Assembly: GCA_016936035.1 (NCBI GenBank)
Contig: JAFGPU010000549.1
Location: 1 to 11,987, forward strand
DNA length: 11,987 bases
Reading direction: 5' to 3'
From: Acidimicrobiales bacterium
GTDB taxonomy: Bacteria > Actinomycetota > Acidimicrobiia > Acidimicrobiales > VFJN01
Both the position numbers and the translations under genes were made by a program. Within the stretch, counting starts at the first letter, position 1; every line of letters starts with the position of its first letter. Below the pieces are notes generated by a model. That model saw only the letters and a program-made list of their open reading frames with translations. It searched no databases and was not told the origin of the DNA. Shown here piece after piece: positions 1 through 6,185 of this stretch.

Positions 1-67
1 CGGGTGGGCGCCCCCATCGCCTGACCTGGGTCCCGGCCGTCGCTCACCCAACCCACCGCAGCGACAC

Positions 68-228
68 CACTTCCGGCGTCCCTCAGCAGCAGATATCACC
101 GTGAGAGACGCCAGAACCCCGTCGGTCACCAGCCCACTCGACCACGCCACTTCCGGCGTCCCTCACCAGCACATCCCGCGGTGAGAGACGCCAGAAGCAC
201 ATCGGTCACCGCCCCCACGCTCGATGTC
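68..228. repeat. Two tandem copies of an ~80-bp hairpin-bearing unit
   Basis: Unit 1 spans about 68-147 and unit 2 about 148-228. Each begins CACTTCCGGCGTCCCTCA, continues through a 16-nt loop, then TGAGAGACGCCAGAA, and later shares TCGGTCACC followed by a C-rich stretch. The two 15-nt arms are identical between the copies (71-85 with 102-116; 151-165 with 182-196), while the loops and tails have diverged. Read as minus-strand RNA, all 15 positions pair, two of them as U·G wobbles; read as plus-strand RNA, those two positions become C/A mismatches. The structure therefore favours function in minus-strand transcripts, which run out of the ABC transporter gene ending at 341. It could be a transcript-end element or a genome-wide repetitive element. 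No flanking mobility gene is visible. Confidence 0.85.
150..197 (-). terminator. Hairpin 2, possible 3'-end structure of the ABC transporter mRNA
   Basis: The arms are 150-165 and 182-197, with a 16-nt loop. As minus-strand RNA this gives 16 consecutive pairs, two of them U·G. It lies about 145 nt past the ABC stop codon, and hairpin 1 (71-85/102-116) lies 80 nt further on. There is no U tract, so an intrinsic terminator is not certain. An mRNA-stabilising 3' structure or a repeat-family member is equally possible. Confidence 0.35.
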
Positions 229-275
229 GCCGCCCCGGTCGCCAGGTGGCCGGTCCACGGGACGACACCGTGGTG

Positions 276-305
276 CACAGCCACAGCCACAGCCACAGCC
301 ACAGC
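276..305. repeat. (CACAGC)5 hexanucleotide microsatellite
   Basis: There are five perfect consecutive copies of CACAGC, starting about 35 nt beyond the stop codon of the minus-strand ABC transporter. It lies in non-coding DNA, so changes in copy number would not shift a reading frame. Any open frame across it only yields an Ala-Val or His-Ser type repeat peptide, which is not credible as a gene. Confidence 0.9.
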
Positions 306-340
306 GGCCGCTGCAGTCGATTCCGGTCGACCGCCGTCGG

Positions 341-2287
341 TCAAGCCACCGCCTCGATCGGCGGGGCCGCGTCGTCGACCTCGTCGTCGCTGTCGTCGCT
401 GTCGGTCGCCTTGGAGACTGCCGCGGCGTCGGCGGCGAACTGGGTGCGGTGCAGCTCGGCGTAGCGGCCGGCCGCGGCCAGCAGCTCGCCGTGGGTGCCC
501 CGCTCGACGATACGGCCGTGCTCGACGACGAGGATCACGTCGGCCCGGCGGATGGTCGACAGCCGGTGGGCGATGACGATCGCCGTCCGCCCGGCCAGGG
601 CATCGGTCAGCGCAGCCTGCACGGCGGCCTCGGACGTCGAGTCGAGGCTGGCGGTGGCCTCGTCGAGGATGACGACGCGCGGCTCGGCGAGCAGGATGCG
701 GGCGATGGTCAGGCGCTGGCGTTCGCCACCCGAGAACCGGTAGCCACGCTCGCCGACCACCGTGTCGAGCCCGTCCGGCAGCGACTCGACGAGATCGGCG
801 AGCCGGGCGCGCCGCAGAGCGTCCCAGAGCTCGTCGTCGGTGGCGTCGGGCCGGGCGAACCGCAGGTTCTCGGCCACCGTGTCGTGGAACAGGTGGCCGT
901 CCTGGGTGACCATGCCGATGGTGGCGCGGATGTCGTCGAACGACAGGTCGCGCACGTCGACCCCGCCCAGCCGCACGGCGCCGCCGTCGACGTCGTAGAG
1001 GCGGGGGACCAGCGACGCGATGGTCGACTTGCCGCTGCCGGAGGTGCCCACCAGCGCCACCATCTGGCCCGGCTCGACCCGGAACGAGACGCCGTGCAGC
1101 ACCTCGGTGCCACCCCGGGTGTCGAGGGTCGCCACCTCCTCGAGCGAGGCCAGCGACACCCTGTCGGCCGACGGGTAGGCGAACCGCACCTCGTCGAGCT
1201 CGACCGACACCGGCCCGTCGGGCATCGCGACCGGATCGGGCCGCTCGTCGATGAGCGGCGTCATGTCCAGCACCTCGAACACCCGCTCGAAGCTGACGAT
1301 GGCCGTCATCGCGTCGACGCGGGCGCTGGCCAGCGCGGTCAGCGGGGCGTAGAGCTGGGTGAGTAGCAGGGCCAGCGTCACGATGGTGCCGGCCTCGATC
1401 TCGCCGGCGAGCGCCATGTAGCCGCCGAGGCCGTAGACGAGCGCCAGTGCCAGCGCCGAGACGAGGGACAGGGCGGCCATGAACACGTACTGCCCCATGG
1501 CGGTGCGCACGCCGATACGGGCGACCCGTTCGGCCCGGGCGCCGAACTCGGACGCCTCACGGTTCGGGCGACCGAACAGCTTCACCAGCGTGGCCCCGGG
1601 CGCCGAGAAGCGCTCGGTCATCTGCGTCGTCATGGCCGAGTTGAGGTCGGCGGCCTCGCGCTCGAGGTGCGCCAGCCGGGCCCCCATCCGCCGGGCCGGG
1701 ATGACGAACACCGGCAGCAGCACCAGCGCCAGCACCGTGATCTGCCACGACAACCCCAGCATCACCGCCAGGGCCAGCGCGAGCGCGATGACGTTGCTGA
1801 CCACGCCGGACAGCGTCCAGGTGAAGGCGCGCTGGGCGCCGATGACGTCGTTGTTGAGCCGGCTCACGAGGGCGCCCGTGCGCGTGCGGGTGAAGAACGC
1901 CACCGGCATGCGCTGCACGTGCCCGAACACCGCGCGGCGCAGGTCGAGGATGAGCCCCTCGCCGATCTTCGCCGACTGCCAGCGCTCGCCGATGCTCACG
2001 ACGGCGTCGAACAGGGCGACCACCGCGATGACCACGGCGAGGCCGATGACCCGGCCCCGATCCTGGCCGTCGACGATCTCGTCGACGACCTGACCGGCGA
2101 GGACGGGGGTGGCGACCGTCAACACGGCGGTACCGACGCTGAGCCCGAGGAAGCCGGCCAGCGCCCGCCGGTGCGGGCGGGCGAAGTCCCAGATGCGCCG
2201 CAACGTCGTGCGACTGAAGCGACGCCGGCTCTGGTCGCCGTGCATGGCGCTCTCCAGCGCCATCCAGTGGCTGAAGTCCATCTGCAT
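341..2287 (-). CDS. ABC transporter half-molecule: fused membrane and ATPase domains (exporter type)
   Basis: The product is a 648-residue type IV (exporter-type) ABC half-transporter, expected to work as a dimer in the cytoplasmic membrane and move a substrate outward using ATP. Residues ~43-325 form the membrane domain, with hydrophobic segments near 43-65, 79-99, 160-200 and 270-320. The ATPase domain follows, with Walker A GTSGSGKST (414-422), Q-loop Gln462, signature FSGGE (518-522), Walker B VVILDE with catalytic Glu543, and H-loop His574. All key residues are intact. The C-terminus is an unusual acidic tail (TDSDDSDDEVDD). The frame opens at GTG 2302, but I prefer ATG 2287 because a good promoter -10 overlaps the GTG, implying a leaderless transcript. 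Family members export drugs, lipids or peptides; the substrate cannot be read from the sequence. No partner half-transporter is visible in the window. Confidence 0.93.
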   Translation of the reverse strand: MQMDFSHWMALESAMHGDQSRRRFSRTTLRRIWDFARPHRRALAGFLGLSVGTAVLTVATPVLAGQVVDEIVDGQDRGRVIGLAVVIAVVALFDAVVSIGERWQSAKIGEGLILDLRRAVFGHVQRMPVAFFTRTRTGALVSRLNNDVIGAQRAFTWTLSGVVSNVIALALALAVMLGLSWQITVLALVLLPVFVIPARRMGARLAHLEREAADLNSAMTTQMTERFSAPGATLVKLFGRPNREASEFGARAERVARIGVRTAMGQYVFMAALSLVSALALALVYGLGGYMALAGEIEAGTIVTLALLLTQLYAPLTALASARVDAMTAIVSFERVFEVLDMTPLIDERPDPVAMPDGPVSVELDEVRFAYPSADRVSLASLEEVATLDTRGGTEVLHGVSFRVEPGQMVALVGTSGSGKSTIASLVPRLYDVDGGAVRLGGVDVRDLSFDDIRATIGMVTQDGHLFHDTVAENLRFARPDATDDELWDALRRARLADLVESLPDGLDTVVGERGYRFSGGERQRLTIARILLAEPRVVILDEATASLDSTSEAAVQAALTDALAGRTAIVIAHRLSTIRRADVILVVEHGRIVERGTHGELLAAAGRYAELHRTQFAADAAAVSKATDSDDSDDEVDDAAPPIEAVA

Positions 2288-2294
2288 GCCGGGC

Positions 2295-2325
2295 AGTGTC
2301 ACACTTCAAGGAAGCTTCAGGTCAA
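2295..2325 (-). promoter_or_regulatory. Promoter with MerR/SoxR-like operator in a 19-bp spacer
   Basis: On the minus strand the -35 TTGACC is at 2325-2320 and the -10 GACACT is at 2300-2295, separated by 19 bp. Spacers of 19-20 bp are characteristic of promoters activated by MerR-family regulators. Within this spacing lies an imperfect 20-bp dyad at 2322-2303 (ACCTGAAGCT / TCCTTGAAGT) with 7 of 10 positions symmetric, of the form ACnTnAAG-n4-CTTnAnGT, close to SoxR/MerR-type sites. The predicted start point is about 8 nt past the -10, at or next to ATG 2287, so the exporter mRNA would be leaderless. No MerR-type regulator gene is in the window. Confidence 0.5.
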
Positions 2326-2329
2326 GGCA

Positions 2330-2344
2330 GTTGCCGGGGGCAAC
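2330..2344. promoter_or_regulatory. Perfect short inverted repeat between divergent genes
   Basis: GTTGCC-GGG-GGCAAC is a perfect 6-bp inverted repeat with a 3-nt centre. It sits 5 bp upstream of the exporter -35 and about 80 bp upstream of the divergent stress-like gene. It could be an operator shared by both genes, but it is short enough to arise by chance in GC-rich DNA. Confidence 0.25.
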
Positions 2345-2422
2345 GCTCGTCGTGGCGCATCGCTACGGTCCGTGGGACCTCCGACCCTGGTGGCGGGGCA
2401 CGGCGGAGCAGAGGATGGAGCC

Positions 2423-3238
2423 ATGACGGTCACCACGGTCGATCATGTGCGAGGTGTGCTCGCAGCCCAGGGGTTCGCCGACGAGCTCGTCGCCGAGGGC
2501 GCCCACCTGCGCGCCAGCTCCTCCGGCGAGACCTACGACCCCGCGGACCTGGTCGTGGCACGGCTGGTCCGCTTCGAAGGCATCACCGTGCCCGACCCTG
2601 CGGGCATGCTGTTCGCGCTGGGCACCGCCGACGGACAGCCGCTCGGCACCTACGCGCCGCCGTACCGGCCCCACGTCGCGGCAGAGGACGCGGCCATCGT
2701 CGAGCAGCTGCACGAGAAGGTGCGCGCCGGCGAGAGGGCCCGCAGGCACACGGCGCACGATCACGTCGCGGCGATCTTCGATGCGAGGTCCGCGGCGCAG
2801 GCGGCCGTCGACGAGCTCGGCCTCGGCGACGACCAGCTCGGCGTGGCCGTGCGCGAGGGTGCGCCCCGCGCGTTCGAGCGCGACGCGGAGAGCGAGCTCG
2901 AGCACGACGCCGGGATCGGCACGGCGGCGGGTGCGGCGATCGGGTTCCTCGCCGGCATGTCCATCGCCGCCATCGCGCTGGTGCCGGGCGGGGTGCTCGG
3001 GCTCGGCGGCATCCTCGCCGCAGGGGCGGGCAGCGGCCTGGGCGGCGCCATGCTCGGCGGCTACCTCGGGATCGGGCACGACAACCGGGCGTTCGACGAG
3101 CGCGACGAGCTGTCGTCGGTGCCGCTGGAGCCCGGGCAGGTGCTCGTCGTCGTGTGCAGCCACGGCCACGCCACCGCGGTCGAGACCCTGCTCGAACGCC
3201 ACGGCGGTGAGCTCCTGCTGCGGCCACAGGCGGACTGA
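2423..3238 (+). CDS. Membrane-associated protein resembling general stress protein 17M family
   Basis: The product has 271 residues. Residues ~113-145 (HVAAIFDARSAAQAAVDEL, then LGDDQLGVAV) resemble the start of the general-stress-protein-17M/YflT-type domain, in which a short beta strand leads into a helix. A long glycine- and alanine-rich hydrophobic stretch follows (164-218) with GxxxG spacing, such as GTAAGAAIGFLAG and GSGLGGAMLGGYLG. This would form a glycine-zipper membrane hairpin. A soluble C-terminal beta-alpha segment (VLVVVCSHGHATAVETLLERHGG, 240-262) closes the protein. The first ~110 residues match no family I can name. ATG 2423 is preceded by a purine-rich GAGGATGGAG ribosome site. 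The gene is divergent from the ABC exporter, 135 bp from its ATG. The family is usually described as stress-induced, and the molecular role is unknown. Confidence 0.8.
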   Translation: MTVTTVDHVRGVLAAQGFADELVAEGAHLRASSSGETYDPADLVVARLVRFEGITVPDPAGMLFALGTADGQPLGTYAPPYRPHVAAEDAAIVEQLHEKVRAGERARRHTAHDHVAAIFDARSAAQAAVDELGLGDDQLGVAVREGAPRAFERDAESELEHDAGIGTAAGAAIGFLAGMSIAAIALVPGGVLGLGGILAAGAGSGLGGAMLGGYLGIGHDNRAFDERDELSSVPLEPGQVLVVVCSHGHATAVETLLERHGGELLLRPQAD

Positions 3239-3241
3239 CCG

Positions 3242-3291
3242 CGACCGAGGTCGATGTCCGTCCTCGCCTCGCGAGCGCGTCACCTCGGTCG
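3242..3291 (+). terminator. Inverted repeat after the stress-like gene, possible terminator
   Basis: CGACCGAGGT (3242-3251) and ACCTCGGTCG (3282-3291) are perfect 10-bp complements, starting 4 nt after the stop codon. The 30-nt loop contains an 8-bp palindrome, CTCGCGAG (3268-3275). No T tract follows, which is common in GC-rich actinobacteria. A factor-dependent or hairpin-only terminator fits the position, but this is not shown by sequence alone. Confidence 0.4.
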
Positions 3292-3343
3292 TCGGGCCCG
3301 CCCGGCTCCGCCAACCGCTCCCCCCGCCCGACGACGGCGTCGC

Positions 3344-3370
3344 GATCACGCCGGCCAGCTCCGCGTGATC
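3344..3370. promoter_or_regulatory. Perfect 8-bp inverted repeat upstream of the CNNM pair
   Basis: GATCACGC (3344-3351) and GCGTGATC (3363-3370) are perfect complements around an 11-nt centre. The site is about 95-120 bp upstream of the first CNNM start codon. A smaller hairpin, GCCCG-CTC-CGGGC, follows at 3379-3391. It may be a protein-binding dyad or a second termination hairpin. I cannot choose between these. Confidence 0.3.
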
Positions 3371-3415
3371 TCCAGACGGCCCGCTCCGGGCGGCCCGACA
3401 GCCCGACGGTGTGGT

Positions 3416-3421
3416 TAGGCT
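3416..3421 (+). promoter_or_regulatory. Candidate -10 element for the CNNM operon
   Basis: TAGGCT fits the actinobacterial TANNNT -10 pattern and lies 42 bp before ATG 3464, giving a predicted leader of about 35 nt. The best -35-like match, CCGACA at 3395-3400, leaves only a 15-bp spacer, so the assignment is weak. The site overlaps the second copy of a 13-bp direct repeat (3418-3430). Confidence 0.3.
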
Positions 3422-3463
3422 CCGCCAACCCGTCCGCGACCACATGGTGAGCGCCCCGATCCG

Positions 3464-4753
3464 ATGAACGTCCTGGTGCCGCTGCTGCTCATCGCCGTGA
3501 TGGTGGCCTTCAACGCCCTGTACGTGGCGGCCGAGTTCTCCACCGTGGGCTCGCGCCGGTCCCGCGTGCAGGAGGATGCCGACGGGGGCAGCGCACCTGC
3601 GGCAGGGCTGCTCGAGATCCTCGAGGATCCCAGGCGGCTCGACAACTACGTCGCCGCCTGCCAGATCGGCATCACGTTGAGCAGCCTGGTCGCGGGCGCG
3701 TACGGCCAGGCCGCGCTCACGCCCTTGCTCGAGCCGGTCTTCGGTGACGGGGGACGCGCGGTGGCCGTGCTGATCGTGCTCCTGGCCATCACCGGCCTGC
3801 AGGTGGTGATCGGCGAGCTGCTCCCGAAGACGGCGGCGCTCCGCTACCCGGAACGGTTGGCGACTGCGACCCTGGTGCCGATGCGGATCAGCCAGTGGCT
3901 GTTCCGGCCACTGGTCGCCGTGTTCAACGGTTCGGCGTTCGCGCTCATGCGGGCCGGGAACCTGGACACCGAGCACACCCACGCGCACGTGCACTCCCCC
4001 GAGGAGCTTGCGGGCCTGTACCGGGCGAGCGCGGCGGGCGGGCTGATCGACGCGTCCGAGCGCGACATGCTCGCCGGCGTCCTGAACGTCGAGGACCGCC
4101 TGGTCCGCGAGATCATGACACCCCGCCGGCGACTCACGACCGTGGCCGCGGACGAGACGGTCGGGGACGCGCTCGCCCGCGTGGTGGCGACGCCGCACAC
4201 CCGCTTTCCCGTCACCGGCGAGGGAGACGACGTCGTCGGCATCGTCAGCCTGCGCGACCTGTTCGGGCGGGCCCGTCGAGAGCCGGACGCAACCGTCGGC
4301 AGCATCGCCCGGCCCGGGCTCGACGTCGCCGAGGTCGCGACGGTGCCGACCCTGTGGCAACGCCTGCGCGAGCAGGACCAGCACTGCGCGATGGTCGTCA
4401 ACGAGTTCGGCTCCGTCGTCGGCATGGTCACCCTCGAGGACGCCATCGAGGAGATCTTCGGCGAGGTGCTCGACGAGTTCGATCTCGAGGACGAGCCGGT
4501 CACCGTGGCCGCGGGGCGGGTGATCGCGCGGGGCGACGTGCTGGTGCAGACCCTGGTCGACCGGTTCGGCCTGCGCCCGCCGGACGTCGACGTCGACACC
4601 GTCGGCGGCCTGGTGTGGCACGAGCTCGGCCGGCGGCCCCGGGTCGGCGACCACGTCACGATCGAACCAGCTGCGGTCACGCTGCGCGTCGACGCCATGG
4701 ACGAGACCGCGGTCACCCGGGTCAGCTTCGACCTGCCGGAGCAGGTCCCGTGA
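3464..4753 (+). CDS. CNNM/CorC-family membrane protein (DUF21-CBS-CBS-CorC_HlyC), first of pair
   Basis: The product has 429 residues with full family architecture. A DUF21/CNNM membrane domain (~1-165) carries the conserved AAEFSTVGSRRSR (22-34), CQIGITLSSLVAGAYG (66-81) and GELLPK (117-122). A CBS pair follows (~213-340, starting VREIMTPRR and closing GMVTLEDAIEEIFGEV), then a C-terminal CorC_HlyC domain (~345-425). Relatives are called hemolysin-like or CorC; characterised CNNM/CorC proteins act in magnesium (or sodium-coupled magnesium) efflux, with the CBS pair sensing nucleotides. Hemolysis itself is doubtful. Between the membrane and CBS domains lies HTHAHVH (171-177), an alternating histidine run absent from the next gene. 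ATG 3464 places the first hydrophobic helix at the N-terminus; the GGTGAG at 3446-3451 is a distant, weak ribosome site. The stop overlaps the next start. Confidence 0.93.
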   Translation: MNVLVPLLLIAVMVAFNALYVAAEFSTVGSRRSRVQEDADGGSAPAAGLLEILEDPRRLDNYVAACQIGITLSSLVAGAYGQAALTPLLEPVFGDGGRAVAVLIVLLAITGLQVVIGELLPKTAALRYPERLATATLVPMRISQWLFRPLVAVFNGSAFALMRAGNLDTEHTHAHVHSPEELAGLYRASAAGGLIDASERDMLAGVLNVEDRLVREIMTPRRRLTTVAADETVGDALARVVATPHTRFPVTGEGDDVVGIVSLRDLFGRARREPDATVGSIARPGLDVAEVATVPTLWQRLREQDQHCAMVVNEFGSVVGMVTLEDAIEEIFGEVLDEFDLEDEPVTVAAGRVIARGDVLVQTLVDRFGLRPPDVDVDTVGGLVWHELGRRPRVGDHVTIEPAAVTLRVDAMDETAVTRVSFDLPEQVP

Positions 4754-6051
4754 TCACCACCGTCGTTCTGCCCGTCCTGGTGATCCTGGCGCTCGTGCTG
4801 GTCAACGCCGTGTTCGTCGCGGCCGAGTTCGCCCTGGTGGGGGCGCGCCGCAGCCGGCTGCAGACCCTCGCCGACCGGGGCAGCCGCATCGCCCGCTGGC
4901 TCGTCGACGTGTTCGACCGCCCCACCGGCAAGGACGCCTACATCGCCGTCGCCCAGCTCGGCATCACGCTGGCCAGCATCGGCCTGGGCATGTACGGCGA
5001 GCCCGCGGTGGCGAAGTGGCTCTACGGCCCCTTCGAGGACTGGGGCCTGTCCGAGTCCGCGGCTCACACCGTCGGGTTCGTCGTCGCCCTCAGCGGCATC
5101 ACGTACCTGCACGTCGTGTTCGGCGAGATGATCCCCAAGGGCCTCGCCCTCCAGTCGCCGGAACAGGTCAGCATCAAGGTGAACCCGGTCATGCGCGTGT
5201 TCGGGCTGCTGTTCCGGCCGATGGTCCACCTGCTCAACACGATCGCCCTCGGGTTGCTCCGGCTGCTGCGCATCCCCGAGCCCGACCGACGCCTCGCCCT
5301 CTACACGAGCGCCGAGCTCGAGATCGTCACCGACGAAGCCGCCGACAGCGGCCAACTCGGCGCGATGCAACGGGGGCTGATCCACAACATCTTCGACCTG
5401 GACGAGCGGACGGCGGAGGAGCTGATGACCCCACGTGCGCAGATGGAGGTCGTCGACCGCGCAACCCCCGTCGACGACGTCATCGAGCAGATCGATCGCT
5501 CACCCCGCAGCCGGTACCCGGTCGTCGACGGCGACCTCGACCACGTCATCGGCATGCTCCACGCGAAGGACGTCATGCGGGCCGCGCAGGTGGGCAGCCC
5601 ACCCCCGGTCGACGAACTGGTCCGCCACCTCCCGACCGTCGCCGCCACCGCGTCGGCGGAGCGACTGCTCGAGCGGTTCAAGCGCGAGCAGACCCACGCG
5701 ATCCTCGTCGTCGACGAGTTCGGCGGCACCGTCGGCCTGGTCACGCTGGACGACCTCATCGCCGAGGTCATGGACGAGCAGATCGAGGACCGGGCGGGCC
5801 AGGTCGTGCACCACGACGACGGCAGCCTGAGCGTCGATGGCGGCGTCACGCTCGCCGATCTGCGTGACGACCATGGCGTCGACCTCGTGCACCCCGAGGT
5901 GACCACCGTCGCCGGCCTGGTGCTCGCCCACCTCGGCACGATCCCGGACGTCGGCGCCACCGTCGACACCGGCGCCGCTTACGACCTCGTGGTCGAGTCC
6001 GTCGACGGCCGGCGCGTCAGCCGCATCCGCATCCGTCCCCACGCCCGCTGA
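4750..6051 (+). CDS. CNNM/CorC-family membrane protein, second of pair
   Basis: The product is a 433-residue paralogue of the preceding gene with the same order of domains. The DUF21 membrane domain (~1-175) has AAEFALVGARRSRLQ (24-38), LGITLASIGLGMYGEPA (70-86) and GEMIPKG (125-131). The CBS pair is at ~222-345 (EELMTPRAQ to LVTLDDLIAEVMDE), and the CorC_HlyC domain at ~352-430. The GTG start is read inside the GTGA that also holds the TGA of gene one, giving a 4-bp overlap, and GGAG at 4738-4741 is a well-placed ribosome site. Translation of the two is therefore probably coupled. Tandem CNNM genes are common in actinobacteria, and a heteromeric CNNM complex is a reasonable inference. The likely role is divalent-cation (magnesium-type) transport or homeostasis. 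The linker here is RRLALYTSAELE, without the histidine run. Confidence 0.93.
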   Translation: MITTVVLPVLVILALVLVNAVFVAAEFALVGARRSRLQTLADRGSRIARWLVDVFDRPTGKDAYIAVAQLGITLASIGLGMYGEPAVAKWLYGPFEDWGLSESAAHTVGFVVALSGITYLHVVFGEMIPKGLALQSPEQVSIKVNPVMRVFGLLFRPMVHLLNTIALGLLRLLRIPEPDRRLALYTSAELEIVTDEAADSGQLGAMQRGLIHNIFDLDERTAEELMTPRAQMEVVDRATPVDDVIEQIDRSPRSRYPVVDGDLDHVIGMLHAKDVMRAAQVGSPPPVDELVRHLPTVAATASAERLLERFKREQTHAILVVDEFGGTVGLVTLDDLIAEVMDEQIEDRAGQVVHHDDGSLSVDGGVTLADLRDDHGVDLVHPEVTTVAGLVLAHLGTIPDVGATVDTGAAYDLVVESVDGRRVSRIRIRPHAR

Positions 6052-6096
6052 CCCTCAGCAGCTCGGATACCGTCCAACAATGCAGAACGTCCCCAG

Positions 6097-6179
6097 CCCG
6101 CCGTGCTGACCCGACGGGCGGGTATCGACGGCGGCCTGAGATCGCTCAGTGAACCGGCGGGCCGCGAACCGCCCGCCGG
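6097..6179. terminator. Hairpin cluster between convergent genes
   Basis: The strongest hairpin is CCGGCGGGC (6154-6162) with GCCCGCCGG (6171-6179), nine perfect pairs around an 8-nt loop, 7 nt from the stop of the minus-strand lipoprotein gene. Two weaker ones precede it: CTGAG-ATCG-CTCAG (6136-6149) and CCCGCC/GGCGGG (6097-6102 with 6117-6122). The hairpins are nearly symmetric and could serve both convergent transcripts. No T tract is present on either side. Confidence 0.55.
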
Positions 6180-6185
6180 CGGAGC

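Larger units (their letters stand above)
3304..3430 (+). repeat. 13-bp direct repeat GGCTCCGCCAACC, two copies
   Basis: Identical copies lie at 3304-3316 and 3418-3430, 114 bp apart, within the gap between the stress-like gene and the CNNM pair. The second copy overlaps the candidate -10 and can fold with the preceding GGTT into a short bulged hairpin (3413-3430). The cause is unknown, and chance is possible given the base composition. Confidence 0.6.

Noticed and set aside
68..228. CRISPR array
   Set aside because: There are only two units, with an 80-bp period and homologous rather than unique spacers, and no cas genes are nearby.
126..576. Open frames on both strands across 126-576
   Set aside because: They are driven by the CACAGC tract, the tandem hairpin repeats and the end of the ABC gene. 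They give Ala-Val, Ser-His or Arg-rich low-complexity peptides with no ribosome site.
2287..2302. GTG 2302 as the start of the ABC exporter
   Set aside because: It overlaps the predicted -10 and has no ribosome site. ATG 2287 coincides with the predicted transcription start. The call would revert if the promoter were disproved.
341..3238. A defence or antibiotic-resistance island formed by the exporter and stress-like gene
   Set aside because: There is no nuclease, toxin, methylase, regulator or mobility gene beside them. A half-transporter with a neighbouring stress-type protein is common chromosomal content.
2363..4654. 763-residue minus-strand open frame opposite the stress-like and first CNNM genes
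   Set aside because: It is rich in Asp, His, Gln, Gly and Arg with no domain, as expected for an antisense shadow in GC-rich DNA. The plus-strand proteins have clear families.
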